A stretch of 64,000 bases of DNA from Desulfosporosinus sp049943955 (GCF_049943955.1 NZ_JBNFTW010000001.1:434001-498000), one strand, 5' to 3'. Counted from the first letter of the stretch, positions 1-9,477 are shown. Numbers and translations: made by a program. The notes: a model not told the origin generated them from the letters alone.

Positions 1-146
1 ATCCGAAAGCTAAGATCATTATGTGCAGTGCTATGGGCCAACAGTCTATGGTTATCGAAGCAATTCAGTCCGGGGCTAAAGATTTTGTCGTCAAGCCCTT
101 TCAAGCTGATCGTGTCGTTGAGGCTGTCACAAAGGCGTTGAAATAG
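1..146 (+). CDS. cheY: Chemotaxis response regulator CheY, C-terminal part
   Basis: The window opens inside this gene; only about the last 47 codons are present, in the frame beginning at base 3. The visible part reads as the end of a receiver domain: a strand ending in MCSAMGQ, helix 4, the GAKDFVVKPF segment with the conserved lysine of receiver domains, and the final helix. CheY carries the phosphoryl signal from CheA to the flagellar switch. Its position directly before fliO matches the B. subtilis fliY-cheY-fliO order, which is why a stand-alone CheY is preferred over another response regulator. The stop lies two bases before the fliO start, so the genes are tightly coupled. The phosphorylated aspartate lies outside the window. 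Confidence 0.85.
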   Translation, partial: PKAKIIMCSAMGQQSMVIEAIQSGAKDFVVKPFQADRVVEAVTKALK

Positions 147-148
147 TC

Positions 149-619
149 ATGTTCAACCAAGACCAACCGCTTCCTTCAAGTGGCAGCATTACGCCTGTAG
201 CACAATCCAGCCCCTCCATGTGGGGACTTATAGGAACGTTTGTGGTTTTTCTCTTAATCTTGCTTGTGTCACTTTGGATTATTCGCCGCCTCAACCAAGC
301 GAAGATTCGAAGCCTCAATGCTCCCTGGGCCAGGGTTCTTGACCGCCAGGTCTTAAGTGGACAACAAAGCTTATACCTGGTCGAAATTGCCGGTCAATTA
401 CAGGTCTTGGGGGGATCTGACCATCATCTTCTTAAGCTCAGTGAGATTAATGATCCTGAGGTTGCTGCAGAAATTTTGGAAGAGATTGCTTCACGCCCAG
501 TTGAAAAAGTTGAGGGTTGGATTATGAATTTGGCAAAGCTTTGGCGCAGAAGACATCTCCGCCGGAAGGGGATTTTCCCGGAGGAATTAGATCGTTTGCT
601 TGAGGAGGCCGAAAAATAA
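149..619 (+). CDS. fliO: Flagellar biosynthesis protein FliO (FliZ)
   Basis: A 156-residue protein with one membrane segment near residues 24-46, followed by a basic cytoplasmic region starting RRLNQAK and a small beta-rich domain (residues about 55-110) ending in a charged tail. This is the usual FliO layout. FliO helps assemble the FliP-FliQ-FliR export gate. No cleavable signal peptide is evident. The gene sits between cheY and fliP, and its final A is shared with the fliP start, which suggests translational coupling. FliO is poorly conserved, so context carries much of the assignment. Confidence 0.85.
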   Translation: MFNQDQPLPSSGSITPVAQSSPSMWGLIGTFVVFLLILLVSLWIIRRLNQAKIRSLNAPWARVLDRQVLSGQQSLYLVEIAGQLQVLGGSDHHLLKLSEINDPEVAAEILEEIASRPVEKVEGWIMNLAKLWRRRHLRRKGIFPEELDRLLEEAEK

Positions 620-1386
620 TGCATTCTTCAAACAGACTTCGGAAGTTGTTAGTACGGGGAATTTCTTTGGGTTTAGCTCTGGGTATGGGGATGTTGGCGA
701 ATCCGCAAAATGCTTTTGCGGCTGGAGTTACCTTGGATCTTGGAACGTCTACCTCACAGCAAATGGGGACATCTCTGCAACTATTGATGGCCTTGACGGT
801 CTTGACATTGGCACCGTCGATTCTCATGCTGATGACCTCCTTTACACGAATTGTAATCGTGTTGTCTTTTGTCCGCAATGCCCTGGGAACTCAGCAGCTC
901 CCTCCCAACCAGGTTTTAGTGGGATTGGCCTTATTCCTGTCATTCTTTGTTATGGCTCCGACCTGGAACCAGATTAATACCAATGCCATTCAGCCCTATA
1001 TGAAAAATCAGATTACCCAAACTGAGGCCTTAACCAAAGCTGAGGAACCCCTAAGAGATTTCATGTTTAAGCAGACTCGGGAAAAAGATCTGGAACTTTT
1101 CGTAGGTCTGGCTAAAATGGAGCGTCCCAAAACCTATCGCGATATTCCGACCTATGTTCTCATTCCTGCTTTTGTTATCAGCGAATTAAAAACAGCCTTT
1201 CAGATGGGATTTGCCATCTTTATTCCCTTTATGGTTATCGATATGATCGTTTCCAGTACTCTCATGTCTATCGGCATGATGATGCTGCCCCCGATGATGA
1301 TCTCTTTGCCCTTTAAAATACTCCTATTTGTTCTCGTGGATGGTTGGCATTTAGTCGTGCAGTCCCTGGTAACCAGTTTCAAATAA
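619..1386 (+). CDS. fliP: Flagellar type III export gate protein FliP
   Basis: A 255-residue polytopic protein of normal length for FliP. Residues 1-35 form a cleavable signal peptide ending near NAFAAG, as is typical of FliP. The family signature MTSFTRIVIVLSFVRNALG follows near residues 73-91, then a periplasmic-type loop, then the conserved C-terminal pair of membrane helices containing MGFAIFIPFMVIDMIVSS and MMMLPPMMISLPFK. FliP is the main subunit of the export gate through which rod, hook and filament subunits pass. The gene overlaps fliO by one base and is followed by fliQ after 18 bases. Confidence 0.97.
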   Translation: MHSSNRLRKLLVRGISLGLALGMGMLANPQNAFAAGVTLDLGTSTSQQMGTSLQLLMALTVLTLAPSILMLMTSFTRIVIVLSFVRNALGTQQLPPNQVLVGLALFLSFFVMAPTWNQINTNAIQPYMKNQITQTEALTKAEEPLRDFMFKQTREKDLELFVGLAKMERPKTYRDIPTYVLIPAFVISELKTAFQMGFAIFIPFMVIDMIVSSTLMSIGMMMLPPMMISLPFKILLFVLVDGWHLVVQSLVTSFK

Positions 1387-1404
1387 GGAAAAGGAGAACG
1401 TGAT

Positions 1405-1677
1405 GTGAGTCAGAATACAGTGCTATATTTAGCCAAAGAAGCTCTCGGAACAGTGATTCTCGTGGGCGGACCTGTCCTTGGCGCCAGCTTGATCGTAGGT
1501 CTTTTGGTAAGCATCTTTCAGTCTATGACTCAAATCCAGGAACAAACCCTTTCCTTCATTCCTAAAGTCATTGCTGTAATTGCCGTTCTTCTTCTGCTGG
1601 GTCCCTGGATGTTGTCTGTCATCACAGCCTTTACCACTAATTTGCTGAATCAGCTGGCTTCATTTGGGAACTTATAG
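1405..1677 (+). CDS. fliQ: Flagellar export gate protein FliQ
   Basis: A 90-residue, two-helix membrane protein with the family features LAKEALGTVILVGGPVLG, SIFQSMTQIQEQTLSFIPK and a second hydrophobic helix ending in GPWML. This is the normal FliQ length. The start is GTG at 1405, preceded by AAAAGGAGAA. FliQ forms the lower part of the helical FliP5Q4R1 export gate. It lies between fliP and fliR in the conserved order. Confidence 0.97.
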   Translation: MSQNTVLYLAKEALGTVILVGGPVLGASLIVGLLVSIFQSMTQIQEQTLSFIPKVIAVIAVLLLLGPWMLSVITAFTTNLLNQLASFGNL

Positions 1678-1714
1678 AGCTTTGAAAATTACGTCTGACA
1701 CTGGAGGGAAGAAA

Positions 1715-2494
1715 TTGAGTCTAGCACAGATTCTCCAATGGAACCTCTCCTTATTTTTACTGATTCTTTCCCGGTGGGCCGGAATGATAATCTTGGCTCC
1801 AGTATTTGGCGCCAGAGGTGTCCCGGCACTTATAAAGCTCAGTTTGGCGGGTTGTTTTACAGTGATTGTTTATCCTTTGATCTTGGCCACCCACCCTACA
1901 ATTCCCAGTGAACTATTGCCTTACATAGCAGTCGTTGTGAAGGAAATATTTGTGGGACTAGTTATTGGCTATGTTGTTTATTTGCTAACTGCCATTTTCC
2001 AAGGTGCAGGGCAGCTTATAGATTTTCAGATGGGTTTTTCGGTAGCATCAGCTATAGACCCGGTTTTTGGGGCACAAAGCCCCATGATGGGTAATTTTCA
2101 AATGGTTTTAGTAACGATGCTTTTATTAGCGACGAATGCTCACCATTATCTGATTGCCGCTATGGTCAAGAGTTATGCTTATATCCCCATTAACCCGTCA
2201 AAACTGCCTATTGATTATCTCTATTTTACAGGTCTTGTTGTTCATGTTTTCTCTTTATCCGCTCAAATCGCTTTGCCTGTGTTTGGTGCCCTTGTTGTTT
2301 CAGATATCGGAGTGGGTCTTTTGATGAGAACTGTGCCGCAATTTAATATTTTTTCGGTCGTTTTTCCCGTAAAGGTCATCTTCGGACTTATTATTTTATT
2401 ACTTACCATACCCTTTTTTGGTGAAGCTGTTTCTCATCTCTTCAATACCGACATGACCTGGCTTTTGAATCTTTATCAGGGGTGGAAGCAGTGA
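1715..2494 (+). CDS. fliR: Flagellar export gate protein FliR
   Basis: A 259-residue integral membrane protein with six or more hydrophobic segments. It shows FliR hallmarks such as the SRWAGMIILAPVFGARGVPA region near the N-terminus and the VGLVIGYVVYLLTAIFQGAGQLIDFQMGF stretch in the middle (the last written here only as a landmark near residues 80-110). The TTG at 1715 is chosen because it follows GGAGG at 1703-1707 at good spacing; the longer frame from 1664 would overlap fliQ and lacks a ribosome site. FliR completes the export gate and interacts with FlhB, whose gene overlaps its stop codon. Confidence 0.95.
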   Translation: MSLAQILQWNLSLFLLILSRWAGMIILAPVFGARGVPALIKLSLAGCFTVIVYPLILATHPTIPSELLPYIAVVVKEIFVGLVIGYVVYLLTAIFQGAGQLIDFQMGFSVASAIDPVFGAQSPMMGNFQMVLVTMLLLATNAHHYLIAAMVKSYAYIPINPSKLPIDYLYFTGLVVHVFSLSAQIALPVFGALVVSDIGVGLLMRTVPQFNIFSVVFPVKVIFGLIILLLTIPFFGEAVSHLFNTDMTWLLNLYQGWKQ

Positions 2495-3540
2495 GTGAGA
2501 AAAAACATCCGGCTACTGCCAAACGACGCAGCGAAGCGCGCAAAAAGGGTCAGATTTTCAAGAGTCAGGAAGTTATTTCTTCCTTTATGCTTTTAAGCAT
2601 TGTGGCGGTTCTTAAGTTCTGGCTTCCAGTAATGCTGCAGCGTATGGCGGAAATCTTCCCTTATGTTTTGAACCTTTCATCCGAATGGACTGCGAGTTCT
2701 GTTGCCAGCCTCATGGTTAACCTTCTGTGGATAGGAATTCAAATCGTGGGGCCAATTTTAGCTACAGGCTTAGCCGTTGCTTTGGCGGCCAATTATCTTC
2801 AAGTTGGGATTCTTTTCACCTTTGAACCCTTGAAACCGCAGATTTCACGCTTAAGTCCCATCGGTGGCGCGAAACGAATGTTTGGCGTCAAGGCTTGGGT
2901 TGAATTAGCGAAATCAATGACAAAAGTGATTCTTATTGGCTATTTCTTATATGCAAGTGTTCGTGACAGACTTCAGATCTATCCTGCTCTTCAGCAACTG
3001 GACCTGGGGCAGGGGGCGGTTTATTTAGGTCAGGCTTTGCTGGAACTCGGTTGGAAAATCTCGATTGCCTTTTTCGGTTTAGCGATTTTGGACTATTTGT
3101 ATCAGCGTTGGGATCATGAAAAACAATTACGTATGTCTCATGAGGAATTAAAACAGGAATTTAAGCAAACCGAGGGTAATCCAGAGATCAAAAGGGAGAT
3201 CAAGAGAAAACAGCGTGCTTTGGCCTTGAGCAGGATGATGCAGGATATGAAAAAGGCTGATGTTGTCATTACCAACCCGACGCATTTTGCAGTTGCCCTG
3301 CGTTATGATTTGAAAGTGCAAAGCGCACCTTTCGTTGTTGCCAAAGGGCAAGATGAAATTGCTTTGCGGATGCGGGAATTGGCCAAAGAATATGGCCTTG
3401 TAATCATGGAAAATAAGCCTTTAGCTCGGGCTCTCTACGCTCAAGTGGAGATTGGGCAGGGGATTCCAGAAGAACTTTACAAGGCTGTTGCCGAAGTCCT
3501 GGCTTTTGTTTATCGCTTGAAGAAAAGGAAACGAGCATAA
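2491..3540 (+). CDS. flhB: Flagellar export switch protein FlhB
   Basis: A 349-residue protein with four membrane helices and a cytoplasmic C-terminal domain. The diagnostic autocleavage site NPTH is present near residue 260 (ITNPTHFAVALRY), so self-cleavage between Asn and Pro should occur. The N-terminus EKKHPATAKRRSEARKKGQ is typical of FlhB (the usual form is ...T.KR...AR.KGQ). FlhB switches export from rod/hook to filament substrates together with FliK. The GTG at 2491 overlaps the fliR stop (GTGA) and is preferred over the GTG three codons upstream. The downstream gap to flhA is 72 bases. Confidence 0.96.
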   Translation: MSEKKHPATAKRRSEARKKGQIFKSQEVISSFMLLSIVAVLKFWLPVMLQRMAEIFPYVLNLSSEWTASSVASLMVNLLWIGIQIVGPILATGLAVALAANYLQVGILFTFEPLKPQISRLSPIGGAKRMFGVKAWVELAKSMTKVILIGYFLYASVRDRLQIYPALQQLDLGQGAVYLGQALLELGWKISIAFFGLAILDYLYQRWDHEKQLRMSHEELKQEFKQTEGNPEIKREIKRKQRALALSRMMQDMKKADVVITNPTHFAVALRYDLKVQSAPFVVAKGQDEIALRMRELAKEYGLVIMENKPLARALYAQVEIGQGIPEELYKAVAEVLAFVYRLKKRKRA

Positions 3541-3612
3541 GGATGACTGAAATAAAATTGCAGCCCCTTACAGTTTTATTTCAATCATTAATCGTTAAAG
3601 GAGGAACCTTTT

Positions 3613-5682
3613 TTGGCCGTATCGATGAAACGCCGCTTATTAAATAATACGGACGTTATAACAGCAATAGGGATGGTAGGCATCGTGGTCATGATGGTTA
3701 TCCCTCTGCCGGCAGCCTTATTGGATCTGTTAATTACTCTCAATATTACGGGATCAGTCCTTACTTTAATGATTGCCTTTTTTGCCAAAGAACCTCTTGA
3801 GTTCTCTGCTCTCCCGTCCCTTTTATTGACTATGACCTTGTTTCGGCTGTCCTTAAATATCTCGACAACACGCCTTGTACTTCTCGATGGTTATGCCGGA
3901 CAAGTTATCCAGCAGTTTGGACAATTCGTCATTCGCGGCAATCCGGTTGTCGGTTTTGTCGTCTTCTTTATCCTGGTGATTGTGCAATTTATAGTTATCA
4001 CCAAAGGGGCTGAACGTGTTTCGGAAGTGGCGGCTCGTTTTACCTTGGATGCTATGCCCGGAAAGCAGATGTCCATTGATGCAGACCTTAACGCCGGGAT
4101 GATTAACGAACAGCAGGCTCGTGATCGGCGGAAGGGTATACAGCGGGAAGCTGACTTCTATGGTGCCATGGATGGTTCAACGAAGTTCATTAAAGGGGAC
4201 GCTATCGCCGCTATTATTATTTTGGTTGTTAATATCCTGGGTGGTTTTATCATTGGTGTGGCTATGCAAGGCCTGCCTTTGCTTGAGGCCCTAAACAAAT
4301 ACACGATTCTGACCATCGGAGACGGTCTGGTTTCCCAGATACCGGCACTTTTAATCTCTACAGCGACAGGCCTTGTTGTGACTCGGGCGGCCACAGAAAA
4401 CAACCTAGGCCAGGATTTGAGCAAACAGTTGTTTCAAAATCCTAAGACACTCTTTATTACAGCCGGAGTTTTGTTAACCTTAGCTCTCCTTGGCTTACCG
4501 CCTATCCCCATGATTACCGTGGCAGCCTTGTTGATTTTAGCCGGGTTGGCAATCCGAAAAAATTCCAAGGTCTCTGTTGTTAAGGAAACTGTTGCCGCCC
4601 GGGAATCGGAGCTTGCGGAGAGCAAAAAACCGGAAAATGTCCTGAACCTTCTGCAGGTTGACCATATGGAACTGGAACTTGGCTATGCCCTGGTAGCTTT
4701 AGTTGATGTTCAGCAGGGGGGAGATTTGCTGGACAGAATCGTGCTGATTCGCCGGCAAATAGCCAGCGAGCTTGGGTTTATTGTCCCGGTGATTCGGGTT
4801 CGCGACAATATGAACTTACAGCCTAATCAATATGTCATTAAGATTAGGGGAGCGGAAATTGCTGCCGGTGAGATCCAGGCCGATCATTATATGGCCATGA
4901 GCAGCGGGATGGATGACGATGCCATTCCGGGAACGCCGACCAAGGATCCGGCCTTCGGACTTGAGGCGAAATGGATCAATGCCATGTTCCGCGAACAGGC
5001 AGAGCTTAAGGGCTGGATGGTTGTTGATGCTCCGACAGTTTTAGCCACCCATCTTACGGAAGTCATTAAAACGAATGCCTGGGAGATTCTCAATCGTCAG
5101 GATGTAAAAACGCTTATCGATCATGCCAAGGAACAAGCTCCTGCCGTGGTCGAAGAGCTCATTCCAGACATTCTCAGTCTGGGACAAGTTCAGAAGGTTT
5201 TGGCGAACTTGCTGCGTGAAAGAGTTTCCATCCGTGATATGGTGACGATCTTAGAAACCCTGGCTGATCAAGCTCAGACCAGCAAAGATATTGACCGCCT
5301 GACAGAACATGTAAGACAGGGATTAGCGCGTCAGATCACCCAGCCCCTGGTCGGTAAAGATAAAACGTTGTCTGTCCTGACATTGGACCCGAAAAGCGAG
5401 CAGCAAATTCTCGACAGTATTCAGCCATCAGATTATGGCTCTTTCTTAGCCCTTGATCCGAAGATATTACAAGTCTTTACCCAAAATCTTTCGCGAGAGG
5501 TGGAAAAGTTTATGCTTAAAGGGCTTACACCCGTGTTGGTTTGTGCTCCGCTCGTCAGAATTAACATCAAACGAGTTACTGAGCGGCAGCTTCCACATCT
5601 CATCGTTCTTTCATATAACGAGTTGGTCCAAGGGATACAAGTTCAAGCAATAGGAATGGTGGGGATGGATCGTGCGAGTTAG
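3613..5682 (+). CDS. flhA: Flagellar export protein FlhA
   Basis: A 689-residue protein of the expected size. Residues about 15-310 contain eight hydrophobic segments and the conserved cytoplasmic loop with RFTLDAMPGKQMSIDADLNAG; residues about 345-689 are the cytoplasmic domain that forms a nonameric ring docking export chaperones. The TTG at 3613 has AAAGGAGG at 3597-3604. A 72-base leader separates it from flhB. Its 3' end overlaps flhF by 11 bases, which implies coupled translation. Confidence 0.97.
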   Translation: MAVSMKRRLLNNTDVITAIGMVGIVVMMVIPLPAALLDLLITLNITGSVLTLMIAFFAKEPLEFSALPSLLLTMTLFRLSLNISTTRLVLLDGYAGQVIQQFGQFVIRGNPVVGFVVFFILVIVQFIVITKGAERVSEVAARFTLDAMPGKQMSIDADLNAGMINEQQARDRRKGIQREADFYGAMDGSTKFIKGDAIAAIIILVVNILGGFIIGVAMQGLPLLEALNKYTILTIGDGLVSQIPALLISTATGLVVTRAATENNLGQDLSKQLFQNPKTLFITAGVLLTLALLGLPPIPMITVAALLILAGLAIRKNSKVSVVKETVAARESELAESKKPENVLNLLQVDHMELELGYALVALVDVQQGGDLLDRIVLIRRQIASELGFIVPVIRVRDNMNLQPNQYVIKIRGAEIAAGEIQADHYMAMSSGMDDDAIPGTPTKDPAFGLEAKWINAMFREQAELKGWMVVDAPTVLATHLTEVIKTNAWEILNRQDVKTLIDHAKEQAPAVVEELIPDILSLGQVQKVLANLLRERVSIRDMVTILETLADQAQTSKDIDRLTEHVRQGLARQITQPLVGKDKTLSVLTLDPKSEQQILDSIQPSDYGSFLALDPKILQVFTQNLSREVEKFMLKGLTPVLVCAPLVRINIKRVTERQLPHLIVLSYNELVQGIQVQAIGMVGMDRAS

Positions 5683-6826
5683 GCGGTTTGTAGGTGATAA
5701 CGTTGCCGAAACCATGGGGAAAGTTAAACGGGAACTTGGATCAGAAGCCGTTATTCTTCAGACCCGCGAATTTCGCGAAGGAGGCTTTCTCGGTTTATTT
5801 GGTACGATGAAGGTTGAAATTACGGCAGCTATCGAGGATAAACCGACTCTTGGTCTGGACACTCCAAGATATGAATTTAAGCGCGAGGAGGAAAGAGCAA
5901 GCAAAGTTCCTCCCGTTTCAGACACTCCAGGCCAACAGGAAACCTTGCAAAATGATTTGAAGTCCATGCATTTATTATTGGAAAAATTAAATCAGCAGAT
6001 CGAGGTTCTGGGAGGCGAAAAAAAGGTCTGGCCTTCGGTTCTGCAAAAATGGGCAGATCGTCTCCAAAACCGGGGAGTTAGTGAAGCTTTGATTAAGCGC
6101 CTGATCGGAGATGTACAACAAATTCTGCCGGAAGATCAATGGGAAAACGACAGCCAGGTTTACACCCGGATTGAAGCAGAAATGAGACAAATCTGCGGGG
6201 CAACGGGTCCGATCCAGGCAGATAGGGAGAAACCACAGGTCGTTGCTCTCATTGGTCCGACAGGCGTCGGTAAGACAACAACGATTGGAAAACTGGCGGC
6301 GGGTTTTAGTATTGTTGATAAGCGGAATGTTGCCTTGATCACGGCAGATACTTATCGTGTTGCAGCTGTCGAGCAAATCAAAACCTTTGGTGAGATTATT
6401 GGAGTGCCCGTGGATGTCGTGATGACACCCTCTGAACTTCAGGTGGCCATGAACCGACATAAGGATAAGGATTTAATATTTGTTGATACCGCAGGTCGAA
6501 GCCCCCACCATGATTTGCACATGTCGGAATTGAGAGCTTTTTTGAAAAAGGCAAATCCTGATTACACAATGCTCGTTATGAGTGCGACGACACAGCTTGC
6601 GGATCAGTTAAAGATCTATCAACGTTTCAAAGACTTGTCGACACATTTTATTTTTACGAAGCTCGATGAGACCGAGAGTCCTGGAATGATTTTAAACTTT
6701 CTGGATCAGTCAAAACTTCCGACAGCCTATTTGACAAACGGTCAAAATGTCCCGGATGATATTGTTGCTGCTAACTCTAATCGGTTGGTACGCTTTGTGT
6801 TTGGAGAGGAGAAGCGCTGTGAATGA
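5672..6826 (+). CDS. flhF: Flagellar SRP-type GTPase FlhF
   Basis: A 384-residue protein with the basic/variable N-terminal B domain (residues 1-110) and an SRP-like NG GTPase domain (about 110-384). Visible GTPase motifs are the P-loop GPTGVGKTTTIGKLAA near residue 193, DTYRVAAVEQ, DTAGRSPHH near 272 and TKLDE near 329. FlhF sets flagellar position and number together with FlhG. It starts with GTG inside the end of flhA. The flhG start lies within its last codons. Confidence 0.96.
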   Translation: MRVRRFVGDNVAETMGKVKRELGSEAVILQTREFREGGFLGLFGTMKVEITAAIEDKPTLGLDTPRYEFKREEERASKVPPVSDTPGQQETLQNDLKSMHLLLEKLNQQIEVLGGEKKVWPSVLQKWADRLQNRGVSEALIKRLIGDVQQILPEDQWENDSQVYTRIEAEMRQICGATGPIQADREKPQVVALIGPTGVGKTTTIGKLAAGFSIVDKRNVALITADTYRVAAVEQIKTFGEIIGVPVDVVMTPSELQVAMNRHKDKDLIFVDTAGRSPHHDLHMSELRAFLKKANPDYTMLVMSATTQLADQLKIYQRFKDLSTHFIFTKLDETESPGMILNFLDQSKLPTAYLTNGQNVPDDIVAANSNRLVRFVFGEEKRCE

Positions 6827-7685
6827 TCAAGCTAGCGCCTTGCGTAAGTTGGTCTCGCATGAAAAACACGAACAAACGAAAATGAGAGTTCTTGCTATAA
6901 CCAGCGGCAAAGGAGGGGCAGGGAAAACTAATTTCACGGTTAACGTTGCTTTAGCCTTAGCTGGATACGGAAAACGCGTCATTATTTTTGACGGAGATTT
7001 AGGTCTTGCCAATGTTGATATTTCGTTTGGCCTTACAGCTAAGTATACGATTGAGCATTTATTGGCTGGAGAAAAATCCATTGAGCAGATTCTCCTTCCG
7101 GGTCCTCAGGGAATCATGATCATTCCGGGCGGAGCCGGAGTCCAGGACCTTGCCAACATGGAAAGAGACAAGATTGCTAATGTAATAACGAATCTTGGAC
7201 GGCTGGAGGGGTTAGCTGATGTGCTGCTTATAGATACGGGAGCGGGGATTGGGCACACGGTAACCAACTTTCTGAGAGGAGCTGAAGAGATTATCCTCCT
7301 GACAACGCCGGAACCTACGGCTTTGATTGATGCTTACGGTGTACTTAAAACCTTGAATAAAGAAGCAATAAATGTACCAACGCATGTTGTTGCCAACAGG
7401 GTACGAACAGAAAGTGAAGCACAGGCAACCTTTATGCGCCTGGAAACTGCAGCGAGCAGGTTCCTTCAGGAATCGATTGATTCTTGGGGCTGGGTTTATG
7501 ATGATCCTTTAATGGGCCGAGCCGTGATGCAGCAGGTTCCTTTGGGAATCGGCTATCCTGAAAGCTCAGCCTATCGCTGCATTCAGTGGATTGCCGGTAC
7601 GATTATTGGGGCAAGCAATCATCCGCCTCGTCAAGTTGAGGGAATCAAGGGTTTTTTGAGTAAATTGCTTCGCTCCCATTCGTAA
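6819..7685 (+). CDS. flhG: MinD-like ATPase FlhG (YlxH)
   Basis: A 288-residue ParA/MinD-family ATPase. The deviant Walker A motif SGKGGAGKTNFTVNVA lies near residues 31-46, the switch I region has DGDLGLANVD, and a Walker B-type LLIDTGAG occurs near 137. The N-terminal segment before the ATPase core carries the short conserved peptide that stimulates FlhF in this family (family knowledge; here the segment starts VNDQASALRKL). The GTG at 6819 is preferred because GGAGAGG lies at 6803-6809 and it overlaps the flhF stop by eight bases. FlhG limits flagellar number. Confidence 0.94.
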   Translation: MNDQASALRKLVSHEKHEQTKMRVLAITSGKGGAGKTNFTVNVALALAGYGKRVIIFDGDLGLANVDISFGLTAKYTIEHLLAGEKSIEQILLPGPQGIMIIPGGAGVQDLANMERDKIANVITNLGRLEGLADVLLIDTGAGIGHTVTNFLRGAEEIILLTTPEPTALIDAYGVLKTLNKEAINVPTHVVANRVRTESEAQATFMRLETAASRFLQESIDSWGWVYDDPLMGRAVMQQVPLGIGYPESSAYRCIQWIAGTIIGASNHPPRQVEGIKGFLSKLLRSHS

Positions 7686-7747
7686 GGCCAAGTCAATAGT
7701 TTTGATTTTATGTTATTGAACCTTGATTTCTAAAGGGGGGAATGATT

Positions 7748-8392
7748 TTGTCATATAGTGAGAAGCTTGCACACGGTCTTGCTATTGATCTTGTCGTATA
7801 TGATGGAGAATATTGTGGAAAATATCGAAGCCGCATTGAGGAAATAGGAGAAAAAATTCTCACAGTAGGAGCACCTTACGAAAAGGGCGAAGTTGTGCCC
7901 CTGCGTGAAGGGACGAAGGTTGTTATCACATTTTGGGATAATTTCTCAGCCTATGAGTTTGAGGGAGAAATTATGCAGCGGATTGCAGTTCCCATACCGC
8001 TTCTCGTTTTAAAATTTCCAGATTCAATTAAAAAGGTTCAGCGCCGAAATTATGTTCGAGTACCTGCAGCCTTTTCTCTTTCTTTCAGAACTGTGACCGA
8101 TGAAGGGCTAAGTGATCTCTTCAGAGGTACGATGGTTGATTTAAGCGGCGGGGGTGTGCGTTTCGTTACGGATGAGCCGGTGGAGAATAAAGCACTGCTT
8201 TATATTCTCTTAGGTCTTCCTAACGGAGAAATTCGGACTTCAGGCCGTGTTTGTCGGACAGCGAAGATCGATGAAACTAAGCGTTATGATGTTACTGCCG
8301 AGTTTAGCGATCTTACGGAACGAGAAAGGGACCATATCATTCGTTGTGTTTTTGAACGACAAAGAGAGATGCGAAAGAAAGGGTTGATGTAG
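7748..8392 (+). CDS. PilZ-domain c-di-GMP receptor, YcgR-like flagellar brake
   Basis: A protein of about 214 residues with an N-terminal YcgR-like beta domain (residues 1-95) and a C-terminal PilZ domain. The c-di-GMP-binding elements are intact: QRRNYVR (RxxxR) near residue 100 and DLSGGG (D/NxSxxG) near 135. Such proteins slow or reverse flagellar motors when c-di-GMP is high. AAAGGGGGG at 7732-7740 is too close to the ATG at 7742, so the in-frame TTG at 7748 is the better start. The gene occupies the place between flhG and cheC where B. subtilis has cheB, cheA and cheW. Confidence 0.88.
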   Translation: MSYSEKLAHGLAIDLVVYDGEYCGKYRSRIEEIGEKILTVGAPYEKGEVVPLREGTKVVITFWDNFSAYEFEGEIMQRIAVPIPLLVLKFPDSIKKVQRRNYVRVPAAFSLSFRTVTDEGLSDLFRGTMVDLSGGGVRFVTDEPVENKALLYILLGLPNGEIRTSGRVCRTAKIDETKRYDVTAEFSDLTERERDHIIRCVFERQREMRKKGLM

Positions 8393-8396
8393 AACT

Positions 8397-8993
8397 ATGG
8401 AAGTCACACAGTGCCAACTGGATGCCTTGCGTGAAATCGGAAATATTGGCTCCGGCCATGCCGCTACGGCCTTATCTACCCTCTTACAACGGCGGATCGA
8501 TATGTCAGTACCGGAAGTCTGGGCGGTTCCCTTTGAACAAATTACGGCTATCGTGGGACAATTGGACACCCCTCAGGCGGTTGTCTATGTCAAAGTTGAA
8601 GGGGCTGCTCCCGGGAAAGCGGTTTTTTTCTTCCCTGTCGAAAGTGCTGGGGTTGTCGTTCAGGCTCTTTTCGGGACCAGCGAAGAAAGGGATCTCTTCA
8701 GCGATGAGATGGCACAGTCGGCTTTAAAAGAGGTTGGAAACATCTTGGTGAGTTCTTTTCTGATTGCTCTGACCGAGTTTTCAGGTATCCCTCTTCAAGC
8801 CTCAGTGCCAGCACTGTCCGTAGATATGATAGGGGCACTTTTAGACGCGATTTTTCTCGAGGAAGGGACGTTGGATGATACGGTATTGTTTATAGATACG
8901 CAGCTTTCGGGATTGCCAAAAATTGAAGGACAATTCATCTTTCTGCCCGATGAAGGTTCTTTGGAAAAATTATTAGGGGCAATGGGATTATGA
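8397..8993 (+). CDS. cheC: CheY-P phosphatase CheC
   Basis: A 198-residue protein with two copies of the CheC/FliY/CheX phosphatase motif. The first is DALREIGN near residues 9-16, the second SALKEVGN near residues 110-117, each followed by the expected downstream proline. Both pairs of Glu and Asn are intact, so the enzyme should be active. CheC removes phosphate from CheY and binds CheD, whose gene overlaps its end (ATGA at 8990-8993), giving a coupled adaptation pair. Confidence 0.95.
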   Translation: MEVTQCQLDALREIGNIGSGHAATALSTLLQRRIDMSVPEVWAVPFEQITAIVGQLDTPQAVVYVKVEGAAPGKAVFFFPVESAGVVVQALFGTSEERDLFSDEMAQSALKEVGNILVSSFLIALTEFSGIPLQASVPALSVDMIGALLDAIFLEEGTLDDTVLFIDTQLSGLPKIEGQFIFLPDEGSLEKLLGAMGL

Positions 8994-9472
8994 GTGGGAT
9001 TATCACTGTCGGCATGGCTGATTTTAAAACTGCGAAATCTCCGGATCTTTTGATGACTGCTGGATTAGGGTCTTGCATTGGAATTTGTGTCTATGACCCA
9101 GTTCTAAAATTGGGAGGAATGGCTCATATTATGCTCCCTTCATCAACAGGGAATCAGGGCGGGAACCCGATGAAATACGCGGATACTGCTCTGGAGCTAA
9201 TGTTGAAGCAAATATTAGATATGGGAGCAAGTCAATCTCGTCTCAAAGCTAAAATAGCTGGCGGCGCACAGATGTTTTCGTTTCCGGGAAAAACGCCTGT
9301 TCTCAAGATCGGAGATCGCAATGCTGAAGCTGTAGAACAGGAATTGAAAAGACACAGAATTCCGCTGCTGGTTGCTGATGTTGGCGGAAGTTTTGGCAGA
9401 ACGATCCATTTTGATGTGGGGAGCGGGGAATTACGCATTCGAACCATTAATCATGGGGAAAAGGTGGTTTAG
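8990..9472 (+). CDS. cheD: Chemoreceptor glutamine deamidase CheD
   Basis: A 160-residue protein of normal CheD length. The catalytic cysteine sits in TAGLGSCIGICVYD near residue 27 and the catalytic histidine in GGMAHIMLP near residue 44; the AKIAGGAQMF region near 86 is also conserved. CheD deamidates glutamines on chemoreceptors and, in complex with CheC, links CheY-P level to receptor activity. The start ATG overlaps the cheC stop. Confidence 0.95.
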   Translation: MSGIITVGMADFKTAKSPDLLMTAGLGSCIGICVYDPVLKLGGMAHIMLPSSTGNQGGNPMKYADTALELMLKQILDMGASQSRLKAKIAGGAQMFSFPGKTPVLKIGDRNAEAVEQELKRHRIPLLVADVGGSFGRTIHFDVGSGELRIRTINHGEKVV

Positions 9473-9477
9473 TGACC

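Noticed and set aside
5987..6460. 157-codon minus-strand frame inside flhF
   Set aside because: Shadow of the FlhF GTPase domain; no independent start signal or domain.
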